Assembly: GCA_023623175.1 (NCBI GenBank)
Contig: JAMNXU010000001.1
Location: forward strand, 1-64,000
Length of the DNA stretch: 64,000 nucleotides
Source of the DNA: Bacillota bacterium
GTDB lineage: Bacteria > Bacillota > Clostridia > Acetivibrionales > JAMNXU01
Direction of reading: 5' to 3'
In this document: piece by piece, positions 19,995 to 29,235 of the stretch
Position numbering within the stretch: the stretch's first letter is position 1
How the letters are laid out: each line of letters begins with the position of its first letter
Program-made: the position numbers and the translations under genes
The notes under the pieces: generated by a model
The model's database searches: none
What the model was told of the DNA's origin: nothing
The model's input: the letters and a program-made list of their open reading frames with translations, nothing else

Positions 19995-20204
19995 GATTTT
20001 CCTGTAAAATTCAATTTGCAAAGATGTCGTTGAAATCAGCAACGTCTCGCCTCGCGTCTCAAACGAACGGACCACATACGCGCATCCTGCGCTAGGAGTG
20101 GTCCGTTCGGAGGCATCCGACCTCCGAATCGTTTTCGACGCTGCGGCTCGACGGCTGATTTTGACAACTCATCTTTAAGCAAATTTCGTTTTTACAGGAA
20201 AATC
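19995..20204. repeat. 210-nt imperfect palindromic element with internal hairpins
   Basis: Outer arms are perfect over 15 bp (19995-20009 with 20190-20204). Pairing continues with gaps through AAATCAGC 20033-20040 / GCTGATTT 20154-20161 to a perfect 12-bp stem 20064-20075 / 20098-20109. Two apical hairpins are GCGCA/TGCGC (20080-20084, 20088-20092) and CGGAGG/CCTCCG (20108-20113, 20121-20126). It has no coding potential, fills the gap between the GH172 and aminopeptidase genes and is more GC-rich inside than its flanks. A MITE-like element or a large RNA fold are the main options. Confidence 0.75.
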
Positions 20205-20233
20205 AAACATTAAAAAGTGGAGGGTATATTCTT

Positions 20234-21343
20234 ATGGATCCGCGGATACTGACGTTTGCCGACATACTGGTCAATTATTCAAGTGGAGTAAAAGCCGGCG
20301 ACAAGGTGCTTATCCAGTGTTACGGCCTGTCGGCAAAACCTCTTGTAAAGGCGCTCGTACGAAAGGTATATGAAGCCGGCGGTTATCCCATGGTGGATTT
20401 GAGGGATACGTCCATAACCAGGGAAATCAACATGGGAGCGTCCGAAGAATCCCTGGAGTATACCCTGCGGCATGAATTGAACGTGATGAAAGACACCAAT
20501 ATTTTTATAGGCATCAATGCCTCGGACAATATCTATGAACTGTCGGATGTGCCGCTGGAAAAAAGTAACCTTATTGCAAAAAAGTCTGCCCCGCTGTCAA
20601 GGGAAAGGATTGAAAATACAAAGTGGGTCGTTCTCAGGTATCCCAATGAGTCAATGGCGCAGGCCTGCGAGATGAGCCTTGACAGCTTTGAAGATTTTTA
20701 TTTCAGAGTTTGCTGCATTGACTACGAAAAAATGTCGAGGGCTCAGGACCGGCTGGTCAAATACATGCAGAATACTGACAGGGTGCATATAAAGGGGCCG
20801 GGGACGGATATATCCTTTTCTATAAAGGACATCACCGTAATAAAAGATGACGGGCGTTATAACATGCCGGGAGGGGAAGTGGCCACCGCGCCGGTGAAGG
20901 ATTCCGTACAGGGCATTGTCTCCTTTAATACGCCCGCAGTATTTAAAGGAATCGTCTTTGAAAACATCGTTCTTGAATTTGAAAATGGAAAAATTGTAAA
21001 AGCCACCTCAAATTACACCGAAAAACTCAACAAAATCCTGGACATTGATGAAGGCGCAAGATACATCGGTGAATTTGCGCTGGGTCTGCATCCTCACATC
21101 AGGAAACCAATGAAAGATGTCCTTTTTGATGAAAAAATCTCCGGAAGTTTTCACATGGCTCTAGGAAATCCCTATGCAATAGCTGACAATTCCAACCGTT
21201 CCGCTATCCACTGGGATATTGTCTGCATACAGACGCCCGAGTACGGCGGAGGGGAGATATATTTTGACGATGTCCTTGTGCGCAGTGACGGCCTGTTCGT
21301 ACCGGAGGAACTTCAATTGCTCAATCCGGAAAACCTGGCGTAA
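20234..21343 (+). CDS. M29-family aminopeptidase (first copy)
   Basis: 369-aa metallo-aminopeptidase of the AmpS/aminopeptidase T family (MEROPS M29), removing N-terminal residues from peptides in the cytoplasm with two metal ions. Family regions are visible: the N-terminal LIQCYGLSAKPLVKALVRKV domain, GEFALG (E280), GSFHMALG and the C-terminal HWDIV, which carry the expected Glu, His and Asp ligands. ATG 20234 follows GTGGAGGG. It is followed 34 bp later by a paralogue, so the pair arose by tandem duplication. It probably digests peptides imported by the downstream ABC system. Confidence 0.9.
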   Translation: MDPRILTFADILVNYSSGVKAGDKVLIQCYGLSAKPLVKALVRKVYEAGGYPMVDLRDTSITREINMGASEESLEYTLRHELNVMKDTNIFIGINASDNIYELSDVPLEKSNLIAKKSAPLSRERIENTKWVVLRYPNESMAQACEMSLDSFEDFYFRVCCIDYEKMSRAQDRLVKYMQNTDRVHIKGPGTDISFSIKDITVIKDDGRYNMPGGEVATAPVKDSVQGIVSFNTPAVFKGIVFENIVLEFENGKIVKATSNYTEKLNKILDIDEGARYIGEFALGLHPHIRKPMKDVLFDEKISGSFHMALGNPYAIADNSNRSAIHWDIVCIQTPEYGGGEIYFDDVLVRSDGLFVPEELQLLNPENLA

Positions 21344-21377
21344 CCTTTGCGCAGGGGTCTTACAAGGAGTGTCTTTA

Positions 21378-22481
21378 ATGGATCAGCAAATACATCAGCT
21401 TGCCAGGATCATCACGCATCATTCCATACGGCTGAATGAAGGCGAAAAAGTGATATTGGAAGTCTTCGGCAGTGCGGCCGTGCCTCTTGCAAAGTCGGTT
21501 ATTAAAGAAATATACTGCTGCGGAGGCCAGCCCTTAGTCAGCTATGTCGAAAATGAACTGATGCAGGAATGGATGAGAGGGATATCCCCGGACCAGATGG
21601 ACTGCTTTGCCGAAATTGAAATGCTGAAAATGAAAAAAGCCCAGGCCCATATTTGCATCAGGAGCTTCGATAATACCAGCATTTACGACTCAGTGCCGGA
21701 AGAGAAGATCGTACTTTACAGGCAGAAAATGATGCCCGTGGCCCTCGAAAAAACCAATAACAAAAAGTGGCTTTTTACCATGTTTCCCGCCGAATCCACG
21801 GCTGAACGGCTGGGAATGAGCTATCCGGAACTGATGGAATATTACTGCTCAATGTGCAATATTGATTATGCCGCGGTTTCCGCTGCAATGGAAGAACTGG
21901 CCGATATGATGAGAAATACCGATGAGGTAAAAATCATCGGCGAAGGCACTGATTTGACTTTCTCGGTAAAAGGGATGCACGTTTCTGCGGATTGCGGATA
22001 CTACAACCTGCCCGACGGAGAAGTAAGGACAGCCCCCGTAAGGGAATCGGTGAACGGAAGGGTTTTCATAAACCTGCCGGTGAAACATGACGGGAAAGTA
22101 TACAGGGACTTCACGCTTCATTTCAGGGACGGCAGGATTGTTGAAGTAACGGGAAACGACAGTGAAGCCATAAACCGGATCCTGGATACGGATGAGGGTT
22201 CCAGGTATACGGGAGAGTTTGCGCTGGGGACAAACCCGAATGCAAACAGGCCTTTGGGAGAGATCCTGTTTGATGAAAAGCTGTGCGGAAGTTTCCACAT
22301 AACACCGGGGCAATGCTACAAGGATGCAGATAACGGGAATCATTCGCTGATACACTGGGACCTGGTCTGCATGCAGACCCCGGAATATGGCGGCGGGGAA
22401 ATATATTTTGACGGCCGGCTTGTCAGAAAAAACGGAAAATTTATCAAGGAAAGCCTTTCCGTGCTGAACGGCGGCGCATAA
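21378..22481 (+). CDS. M29-family aminopeptidase (second copy)
   Basis: 367-aa paralogue of the preceding protein with the same M29 regions (ILEVFGSAAVPLAKSVIKEI, GEFALGTNPNANRP, GSFHITPGQ, HWDLVCMQTPEYGGGEIYFDG). The two copies are clearly similar over their full length but well diverged, so they may differ in peptide preference. I chose ATG 21378, 7 nt after AAGGAG (21364-21369); the in-frame start at 21219 lies inside the first copy. The gene ends before the promoter and operator of the transporter operon. Confidence 0.9.
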   Translation: MDQQIHQLARIITHHSIRLNEGEKVILEVFGSAAVPLAKSVIKEIYCCGGQPLVSYVENELMQEWMRGISPDQMDCFAEIEMLKMKKAQAHICIRSFDNTSIYDSVPEEKIVLYRQKMMPVALEKTNNKKWLFTMFPAESTAERLGMSYPELMEYYCSMCNIDYAAVSAAMEELADMMRNTDEVKIIGEGTDLTFSVKGMHVSADCGYYNLPDGEVRTAPVRESVNGRVFINLPVKHDGKVYRDFTLHFRDGRIVEVTGNDSEAINRILDTDEGSRYTGEFALGTNPNANRPLGEILFDEKLCGSFHITPGQCYKDADNGNHSLIHWDLVCMQTPEYGGGEIYFDGRLVRKNGKFIKESLSVLNGGA

Positions 22482-22506
22482 ATCCCGCAATATGCTTCAT
22501 GTCTCG

Positions 22507-22535
22507 TTGACTTAAAAAATAAGTGGTGATATATT
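22507..22535 (+). promoter_or_regulatory. Sigma-A promoter of the oligopeptide transporter operon
   Basis: -35 TTGACT (22507-22512), 17-bp spacer, -10 TATATT (22530-22535). An ACTTA/TAAGT dyad (22510-22514 with 22520-22524) overlaps the -35 element. Confidence 0.7.
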
Positions 22536-22554
22536 AAAAGCGGAGTTAATAAAT

Positions 22555-22587
22555 ACTTAAATTTTTACTTAAGAATTAAGTAAAAAT
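22555..22587. promoter_or_regulatory. Perfect 12-bp operator-like dyad
   Basis: ATTTTTACTTAA (22561-22572) and its reverse complement (22576-22587) flank a 3-bp centre; a further ACTTAA lies at 22555-22560. The position just downstream of the promoter fits a repressor site. The ACTTA/TAAGT words recur before the XRE-cupin gene. Confidence 0.6.
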
Positions 22588-22603
22588 AAAGGGAGGGAAA
22601 TGT

Positions 22604-24187
22604 ATGAAAAGGTTAAGAATGGCTATCGCGCTGCTTTTGATATTTGCCCTGGCGGCAATGACTGCATGCGGCGGAGCCGGTAAAAAGGAAGGGACGAAAA
22701 AAACAGGAGGAACTGTTACTTTTGGTACTGCCATGGATCAATTTGGCAATATGGACATTCACTATACAACGGCTGCAGCTCCATTCCAGGCGGCGATGCA
22801 GATGACAGAGCCCCTGATAGGCAAAGATCCTGACGGTAACCTGTTTCCTCTTCTTCTTGACGAGATGCCTGAAGTTTCCGAAGATGGACTCACCTATTCA
22901 TTCAAGCTGAAAAGCGGTGTCAAATTTCATGACGGATCGCTTCTCGACTCCGGCGACGTAAAAGCTACGTTTGAAAAAATGCTCAATCCGAAAAATCTGA
23001 GCGTTCATGCAGGCTCTATCACAACCCTTATCAAGGGCGCTGCCGAGTATGCTGACGGAAAAGCTGACAGTATTTCGGGTATCGAAGTAAAAGACGATCA
23101 GAATTTCACCATTACCCTTGTAAGTCCGAATGCGAGCTTTTTGAATTTCCTTTCCGCATGGCAAATGTCAATTTATCCTGCCGAAGCTGCCACGATGGAC
23201 GGTTGGGGAACCAAGGTATTTATCGGAACCGGACCTTACAAGCTCAAGGAATTTGAGCCTAATTCAAAGATAGTCATGGAAAGGTTTGACGACTACCATG
23301 GAGGAGCCAAGAAGCTTGACAGCATTGTTTTCCAGAACATGACACAGAATACCGCGCTGATGGAATTTGAGGCCGGTAATATCGACCTGACCGAGGTTAA
23401 GGATACGGCGATCATTTCCTCTTACCTGGAAAACGAGGAGTTCAAGGACAACATAGTCATGATCGAGCAGCTGGGAACCATTGCCCTCAGCTTCAATATG
23501 AAAATGAAACCCTTCGACAATCCGAAGGTCAGGGAGGCAATCAGTATTGCAATTGACAGGGAAACAATCGTCAACAAGCTCCTTAAAGGACTTGGCACGC
23601 CCGCCAAGAGTTTCCTGCCCAAGGGTGTGCTGGGATATGATGAAGACCTGGAGGAATTCAAATACGATCCTGAACGCGCGAAACAGCTGCTTAAAGAGGC
23701 AGGCTACCCGGATGGAATAGACGTGGAGGCTATCACCACGGATACGGCGGCAACGACATTTATCCTCCAGTACCTCGCAGAAGCATTCAAGGAAGCAAAT
23801 ATCAGGATGACCATTCAAACCTATGATGCGGCAGGGTTTACGGATATAAGGAATAACGGAAAGATCCCGATGTTTATCCTGACATGGGTCAGTGACGTAG
23901 GAGATCCCAATGACTTCATGAGCCTTTATTCAACACCCATGAGCCAGTTTATTTCCAACTTCTACGAGAACAGCGAATATGACGCACAGCTTCAGAAAGG
24001 TCTGACCGAAACTGACCTTGAAAAGAGAGCAGAGCTGTACAGGCAGTTGGATTACAAACTGACGAGAACTGACTATGCATGCGCGCCGATATACCATCCC
24101 AATGCATTCATGCTGGTGTCCAAAAAGATCAAGAATCTTAGGATGGAGAACTGCTTCAGACTATTTGACGCTGAATTGAGCGAATAA
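22604..24187 (+). CDS. Oligopeptide ABC transporter substrate-binding lipoprotein
   Basis: 527-aa extracytoplasmic solute-binding protein of family 5 (DppA/OppA type). A signal sequence of about 21 residues ends in the lipobox MTAC, so lipidation at Cys22 is expected. The mature part shows the family pattern, with GLTYSFKLKSGVKFHDG near residue 95 and DNPKVREAISIAIDRETIV near residue 305. ATG 22604 follows GGGAGGG. It is the first gene of a complete importer operon, behind its own promoter and operator; a GC-rich hairpin separates it from the permease genes, which would allow higher expression of the binding protein. Confidence 0.94.
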   Translation: MKRLRMAIALLLIFALAAMTACGGAGKKEGTKKTGGTVTFGTAMDQFGNMDIHYTTAAAPFQAAMQMTEPLIGKDPDGNLFPLLLDEMPEVSEDGLTYSFKLKSGVKFHDGSLLDSGDVKATFEKMLNPKNLSVHAGSITTLIKGAAEYADGKADSISGIEVKDDQNFTITLVSPNASFLNFLSAWQMSIYPAEAATMDGWGTKVFIGTGPYKLKEFEPNSKIVMERFDDYHGGAKKLDSIVFQNMTQNTALMEFEAGNIDLTEVKDTAIISSYLENEEFKDNIVMIEQLGTIALSFNMKMKPFDNPKVREAISIAIDRETIVNKLLKGLGTPAKSFLPKGVLGYDEDLEEFKYDPERAKQLLKEAGYPDGIDVEAITTDTAATTFILQYLAEAFKEANIRMTIQTYDAAGFTDIRNNGKIPMFILTWVSDVGDPNDFMSLYSTPMSQFISNFYENSEYDAQLQKGLTETDLEKRAELYRQLDYKLTRTDYACAPIYHPNAFMLVSKKIKNLRMENCFRLFDAELSE

Positions 24188-24195
24188 CACGGGAA

Positions 24196-24217
24196 GGCGG
24201 GGCTTGCCGGCCCCGCC
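24196..24217 (+). promoter_or_regulatory. GC-rich intra-operon hairpin
   Basis: Perfect 8-bp GC stem (24196-24203 with 24210-24217) and a 6-nt loop, with no T-run behind. Probably a transcript-stabilising or attenuating hairpin that favours the binding-protein message. Confidence 0.6.
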
Positions 24218-24267
24218 CCCCGGATATTAACCTTTCTGGACGACAAAGTTTATTTTGGTGAAATCAA

Positions 24268-25200
24268 ATGATGATTAAATATATTATTTCAAGAATCATG
24301 CAATCCATTATCGTGTTGATCGGGGTCACTCTTGTGACCTTTATCCTTGTCAATGTAGTCCCCGGCGATGCTGTTTCGCTTATGCTCGCGAAGCGCACGG
24401 ACCAGGCGACGATGGACAGGATCCGCCATGAACTTGGGTTTGACAGGCCGTATACCGAGCAGTATTTAAGATTTCTCGGAAATGCGGTAAGGGGCGATTT
24501 CGGCAATTCATATTTTGAAAAAACGCCCGTTACCGAAATGATATTGCGGGGATTGAAATATACAGTCAGGATTGCGCTTTGGGCGCTGCTGCTCGCGCTG
24601 GCGCTGGGACTTGGAGCCGGGATTGTTTCTGCGTATTTTCATAATAGCCTGCTTGACAGGGTTATCATGTTTTTCAGCACCCTGGGGATCTCTGCGCCCG
24701 TATTCTGGCTCGCGCTGCTGTTCCAGATTTTTTTCGGACTGAAGCTGAAAGTTCTTCCCATCTCCGGGGTTGACAAGCCGGGAAGCTTTATTTTGCCTGT
24801 TTTAACCCTTGGCATCACGAATGCCGCTTCCATCGCCAGGATTTCCAGGACCAGCCTGCTTGAAATCATATCCCAGGATTATATAAGAACCGCAAAGGCT
24901 AAAGGAGCAGGGGAATTAAGGGTGGTATTCAAGCATGTATTAAAAAATGCTGCAATTCCCATTGTAACCTTTGCAGGACTGGTTGTGAGAGGTCTGCTGG
25001 GCGGTTCAATGCTCGTGGAGACGGTATTTTCGATACCAGGGTTCGGAAGCCTCATGGTATCGTCGATTTTGACCCGTGACATCCCCCTGATGCAGGGATG
25101 CGTGGTTTACGGGGCAACCATTTTTGTTCTTATCAATCTGCTGGTGGATCTGGCTTACAGTGCACTGGACCCGAGGGTCAGACTGGTAAAGGAGACATGA
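24268..25200 (+). CDS. Oligopeptide ABC transporter permease (DppB type)
   Basis: 310-aa inner-membrane subunit of the DppB/OppB class with about six membrane segments. The N-terminus (IISRIMQSIIVLIGVTLVTF) and the EAA-type loop facing the ATPase (DYIRTAKAKGAGELRVVFKH, about residues 205-225) are characteristic. The first codons are ATG-ATG, so the start may be 24268 or 24271; the upstream SD is weak (GGTGA), which suggests translation depends on the upstream message. The stop overlaps the leader of the second permease gene by only a few bases. Confidence 0.93.
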   Translation: MMIKYIISRIMQSIIVLIGVTLVTFILVNVVPGDAVSLMLAKRTDQATMDRIRHELGFDRPYTEQYLRFLGNAVRGDFGNSYFEKTPVTEMILRGLKYTVRIALWALLLALALGLGAGIVSAYFHNSLLDRVIMFFSTLGISAPVFWLALLFQIFFGLKLKVLPISGVDKPGSFILPVLTLGITNAASIARISRTSLLEIISQDYIRTAKAKGAGELRVVFKHVLKNAAIPIVTFAGLVVRGLLGGSMLVETVFSIPGFGSLMVSSILTRDIPLMQGCVVYGATIFVLINLLVDLAYSALDPRVRLVKET

Positions 25201-25204
25201 TCTT

Positions 25205-26122
25205 ATGCGCTTTCCTGGATTGTTTAACAAAAAAGAACAGTCAATTGCAGAATTGAAAATGCCACCTGCCAGCAAGGGGTTTTACAGGACGGCTTTTAAA
25301 AGGCTGAGAAAAAACAGGGCAGCGATGGCAAGCCTTGCAGTTATCACAATACTGGTTATTGCAGCTGTTTTTGCCCCGGTTTTTGCACCCTATGATCCCC
25401 TGTACCAGGATCTTGACAACATTCTATCTCCTTCGAGCCCGCAGCATCTGCTCGGTACGGATGATCTCGGAAGGGATATATTGTCGCGTATCATTTACGG
25501 TGCGAGAGTTTCACTGACCGTAGGCCTTGTGGCAGAAACCATCGCAATTTTCCTCGGGGTAATCATAGGCACTGTGGCAGGTTATTACGGCGGAAAAATA
25601 GACGCGTTTATTTCGAGGGTCATGGAAATATTTGCTTCTTTCCCGCAAATACTGTTTGCCATGGGCATTATGTTCGCTCTGGGACCGGGAATCATCAACG
25701 TATTCATGGCGATCGGCTTCGTAGGCTGGACGGGTGTGGCCAGAATCATAAGGGGACAGATAATGCAGCTCAAGGAAATGGAATATGTGCAGGCGGCAAA
25801 GGTCGCGGGCTGTTCCAATTTCAGAATTATATTCAAACATATGATTCCAAACTGTCTCTCAACAATCATTGTTATTGCGGCAATGAACATACCGTCCGAT
25901 ATTATGGTGGAAGCGAGCCTTAGTTTTATAGGGCTTGGCGTTCAGTTTCCCAATCCCAGCTGGGGTTCAATGGTCAACATTGCCAGCAGATATATAAGGA
26001 TTGCACCTACTTTCAGTATATATCCGGGCCTGGCAATCATTATTACCGTTCTGGCATTCAATACCCTGGGCGACGGCATGAGGGACGCCCTGGATCCCAG
26101 GATGAAGAGCGGAAAAAGGTAA
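25205..26122 (+). CDS. Oligopeptide ABC transporter permease (DppC type)
   Basis: 305-aa inner-membrane subunit of the DppC/OppC class. It has the usual cytoplasmic N-terminus ending in FKRLRKNRAAMASL, the first membrane helix, the periplasmic-side segment LLGTDDLGRDILSRIIYGAR, and the EAA loop MEYVQAAKVAGCSNFRIIFK. The start at 25205 follows AAAGGAG at the end of the DppB-type gene. It pairs with that subunit to form the channel. Confidence 0.94.
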   Translation: MRFPGLFNKKEQSIAELKMPPASKGFYRTAFKRLRKNRAAMASLAVITILVIAAVFAPVFAPYDPLYQDLDNILSPSSPQHLLGTDDLGRDILSRIIYGARVSLTVGLVAETIAIFLGVIIGTVAGYYGGKIDAFISRVMEIFASFPQILFAMGIMFALGPGIINVFMAIGFVGWTGVARIIRGQIMQLKEMEYVQAAKVAGCSNFRIIFKHMIPNCLSTIIVIAAMNIPSDIMVEASLSFIGLGVQFPNPSWGSMVNIASRYIRIAPTFSIYPGLAIIITVLAFNTLGDGMRDALDPRMKSGKR

Positions 26123-26131
26123 GGAGGCCGT

Positions 26132-27121
26132 ATGGGAAGTCCACTGCTTGAAGTAAAAAATCTGAAAACATATTTCCGAACGGAAGACGGCCTGGTGAAA
26201 GCCGTAGACGGGGTGAGCTTCAGCCTTGAGAAAGGAGAAATCCTTGGAATCGTCGGGGAATCCGGCAGCGGGAAGAGCATTACCGCCCTTACCATCATGG
26301 GCCTTGTTCAAATTCCTCCCGGCGAAATCCACGGCGGAGAAATACTGTTTAAGGGAAGGAACATCCTCGCCTTAAGGAAAAGCGAGATGAGAAAGCTGAG
26401 GGGCAATGAGATCGGCATGGTATTCCAGGAACCCATGACAGCGCTGAATCCCGTATACACGATAGGAAATCAGATTGCTGAAGCCGTCATGCTCCACAGC
26501 GATGTCGACCGTAAAACCGCGATGAAGAGAGCTGTTGAAATGCTTGAAAGGGTTCAGATCCCCATGGCGAAGGATGTTTTCAAAAGGTATCCCCATGAGC
26601 TTTCAGGCGGGATGCGGCAAAGGGCGATGATTGCCATGGCGCTGTGCTGCAATCCCGAGCTTCTTATTTGCGATGAGCCCACTACCGCGCTGGATGTCAC
26701 GGTGCAGGCACAGATACTGAAACTGATCGACAGCCTCCGCAAGGAAACCGGCATGTCCGTCATTATGATTACCCATGATCTCGCGGTTGTTTCGGAAATT
26801 GCGGAAAGGGTCATTGTCATGTATGCGGGAAAGGTGCTGGAGGAAGGACCGTCTTCGGTGATTTTTGACCATCCGCTCCATCCGTATACCGAAGCCCTGA
26901 TGAAATCGAAACCCGTTTTGGGCCAGAAGAAGGAAAGGCTTTATTCCATAAGGGGTATGGTCCCGTCGCCGTACAACCGGCCTCCGGGATGCCTTTTTGA
27001 ACCAAGATGTGACTGCAGCATGAAGGAATGCTCCCAGGCAGAACCTGCCGATGTCATTATCGGAAACAGAAGGGTCAAATGCATAAAGTACTGTGACAGT
27101 AAGGATGGAAACAGGCCATGA
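26132..27121 (+). CDS. Oligopeptide ABC transporter ATPase (DppD type)
   Basis: 329-aa ATPase with Walker A GESGSGKS near residue 44, Q-loop VFQEPMTALNPV, signature LSGGMRQR and Walker B LLICDEPTTALD. The C-terminal oligopeptide-transporter extension carries a four-cysteine stretch (CLFEPRCDCSMKEC), which in DppD-type subunits binds an iron-sulfur cluster. ATG 26132 follows AAGGAGG. Its stop overlaps the start of the next ATPase gene (ATGA), so the two are translationally coupled. Confidence 0.95.
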   Translation: MGSPLLEVKNLKTYFRTEDGLVKAVDGVSFSLEKGEILGIVGESGSGKSITALTIMGLVQIPPGEIHGGEILFKGRNILALRKSEMRKLRGNEIGMVFQEPMTALNPVYTIGNQIAEAVMLHSDVDRKTAMKRAVEMLERVQIPMAKDVFKRYPHELSGGMRQRAMIAMALCCNPELLICDEPTTALDVTVQAQILKLIDSLRKETGMSVIMITHDLAVVSEIAERVIVMYAGKVLEEGPSSVIFDHPLHPYTEALMKSKPVLGQKKERLYSIRGMVPSPYNRPPGCLFEPRCDCSMKECSQAEPADVIIGNRRVKCIKYCDSKDGNRP

Positions 27122-28137
27122 GTAACAATGCGACGCCCAATAAAGAACCTGTGATTCAGGTAAGGAATTTAAAAAAATGGTTTCCCAGGAACAAGAATAT
27201 TTTCGGCGTGCCGGAATACTATGTCAGGGCCGTGGACGACGTAAGCTTTGAAGTGTACAAAGGCGAAATATTCAGTATCGTCGGCGAATCCGGCTGCGGT
27301 AAGTCAACCTTGTGCAAGTTGATAGTAAGGCTGATGGAGCCCGACGCAGGCGATATTATTTATAAAGGTGTCAATATCAGCAAAATGAAGGAAAAGGAGA
27401 TGCGCAGGCTCAGGAAAAATCTGCAGATGATTTTCCAGGATCCTTTTGCGTCTCTCGATCCCAGGATGACGGTAGGAGATATTATTATCGAACCCCTGGA
27501 TGTACAAAAGCCTTTGCGCGGAAAAGAACGGTATGAAAAAATCACGGAGCTCCTGCAGCTGTGCGGACTGGATCCCGCGTATGCAAACCGTTACCCGCAT
27601 GAGTTCTCTGGAGGACAGAGACAAAGAATAGGGATAGCAAGAGCATTGTCCGTGTCTCCTGAAATCATCCTTTGCGACGAACCTCTTTCTGCCCTGGATG
27701 TATCAATCCAGTCGCAGATTATAAATTTGCTTACAGATCTTCAGAAGAAACTGGGTCTGACGCTGATATTCGTTTCTCACGATTTGAACGTTGTATACCA
27801 GATTTCGGACAGGATCATGGTAATGTATCTCGGAAAAGTTGTAGAGCTCGGAACCTGTGATGATATCTACAGGAATACACTGCATCCCTATACAAAAGCG
27901 TTGATTGACGCAATACCCGCTTTCCATGGCGGACTCCTCGAAAAGGAAATTATACAGGGAGATATAACGAGCCATGGGGAGCTCACCGAAGGTTGTCCCT
28001 TCAGTAAAAGGTGCCGCTATTGCCAGGACATCTGCAGAAAAACCTCACCCAAACTTGTGGATTATGGCGGCGGTCATTTTGCAGCATGCCATTTCGCAGA
28101 CAAACTAAATCTTCTGGAGGGAAAAAATGAGGATTAA
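27118..28137 (+). CDS. Oligopeptide ABC transporter ATPase (DppF type)
   Basis: 339-aa ATPase, partner of the preceding subunit: Walker A GESGCGKST near residue 60, Q-loop IFQDPFASLDPRMTV, signature FSGGQRQR and Walker B ILCDEPLSALD, then the C-terminal Cys cluster CPFSKRCRYCQDIC. An insert after the first strand (RNKNIFGVPEYYVRAV) is usual in DppF. It overlaps the gene before by 4 nt and the epimerase gene after by 11 nt, so the whole set is one transcription unit. Confidence 0.95.
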   Translation: MSNNATPNKEPVIQVRNLKKWFPRNKNIFGVPEYYVRAVDDVSFEVYKGEIFSIVGESGCGKSTLCKLIVRLMEPDAGDIIYKGVNISKMKEKEMRRLRKNLQMIFQDPFASLDPRMTVGDIIIEPLDVQKPLRGKERYEKITELLQLCGLDPAYANRYPHEFSGGQRQRIGIARALSVSPEIILCDEPLSALDVSIQSQIINLLTDLQKKLGLTLIFVSHDLNVVYQISDRIMVMYLGKVVELGTCDDIYRNTLHPYTKALIDAIPAFHGGLLEKEIIQGDITSHGELTEGCPFSKRCRYCQDICRKTSPKLVDYGGGHFAACHFADKLNLLEGKNED

Positions 28138-29191
28138 GGACGTAAAAATAGAAAAGCATAAAATTAAGCTTGTAAAGCCTTTCAGGATATCGATCGGGGT
28201 CATTGAAGATTTCTGGACCATGCTGATAAAAGTAGAAACCGACGAAGGCATTTATGGCATCGGCGAAGGTTCGCCCCTTGAAATCATTACGGGTGAAACT
28301 ATTGAAGCTACTTTATCTGCAGCGGCGGCTATCAGGGATATGGTCCTGGGAAGAGATCCTTCGGATATAGAGAATATCAATTCAGAGATGGAGAAGCTGT
28401 TTCCCGGTAATCCATCTGCCAGGGCAGCCTATGACATAGCACTCCATGACATTTGCGCCAAAAAGGCAGGTCTTCCCCTTTACAAATATCTTGGGGGCAC
28501 CAGGAATACCGTCACCAATGATATAACCATAGCCATAGACACATTGGAGCAAATGGTGGCAAAAACAAGGGAGTATGTAGATAGCGGATACAAAATACTG
28601 AAAATAAAAGTGGGCAGAAACATCGATGAGGATTTGAATGTTGTAGCGGCCATAAGGGAAGCGGCAGGAAAATCCACAATCATATTCATTGATGCAAACC
28701 AGGGCTGGGATCTGGAGAGCGCTCCGTCAATCATCAACAGGCTTTCTGAATATGATTTGCTCCTCGTGGAACAGCCGTTGCCCAAAAATGATATAGAAGG
28801 ATTTGTCAAGATAAAGGAAAAAGTAAAGGTGCCTTTAATGGCCGATGAAAGTGTCTTTACCCCTGAAGATGCGAAAAAAATTGCACAGCTGGGCGCAGCT
28901 GATTTCATTAATATAAAGCTTATGAAATGCGGCGGGATTTTCAACGCTTCCAGGATCAACTCCATTTCCGAAAATGCAGGAATCCGATGCATAATAGGGT
29001 GTATGATAGATTCTCCCGTGGCAATAACGGCGGCTGCCAGCTTTGCCTCTGTGGCGGACAATGTTTTATTTTGCGACCTCGACAGTTTATTACACATCAA
29101 GGAATGCGGAATAAGAGGCGGCGTGCTGCAGAAGCCCGGAAGCATTACTCTGCTTGATGAGCCCGGGCTGGGTATTGACATAGACTTTTAG
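28127..29191 (+). CDS. Dipeptide epimerase, enolase superfamily (YkfB-like)
   Basis: 354-aa muconate-lactonising-enzyme/mandelate-racemase type protein. The L-Ala-D/L-Glu epimerase pattern is present: KxK acid-base (K159, K161, in LKIKVG), metal ligands D189 (DANQGW), E215 (EQPL) and D240 (ADES), and the opposing lysine K264 (INIKLMKCGG). Such enzymes change the configuration of one residue in a dipeptide, often from murein. ATG 28127 follows GGAGGG and lies inside the end of the ATPase gene. As in Bacillus ykfABCD-dpp, it sits beside a peptide importer, which supports a dipeptide substrate. Confidence 0.9.
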   Translation: MRIKDVKIEKHKIKLVKPFRISIGVIEDFWTMLIKVETDEGIYGIGEGSPLEIITGETIEATLSAAAAIRDMVLGRDPSDIENINSEMEKLFPGNPSARAAYDIALHDICAKKAGLPLYKYLGGTRNTVTNDITIAIDTLEQMVAKTREYVDSGYKILKIKVGRNIDEDLNVVAAIREAAGKSTIIFIDANQGWDLESAPSIINRLSEYDLLLVEQPLPKNDIEGFVKIKEKVKVPLMADESVFTPEDAKKIAQLGAADFINIKLMKCGGIFNASRINSISENAGIRCIIGCMIDSPVAITAAASFASVADNVLFCDLDSLLHIKECGIRGGVLQKPGSITLLDEPGLGIDIDF

Positions 29192-29235
29192 AAAAGGGAA
29201 TTGTGCAAAAACTTTAATGTTGCGGGTGTTGACCT

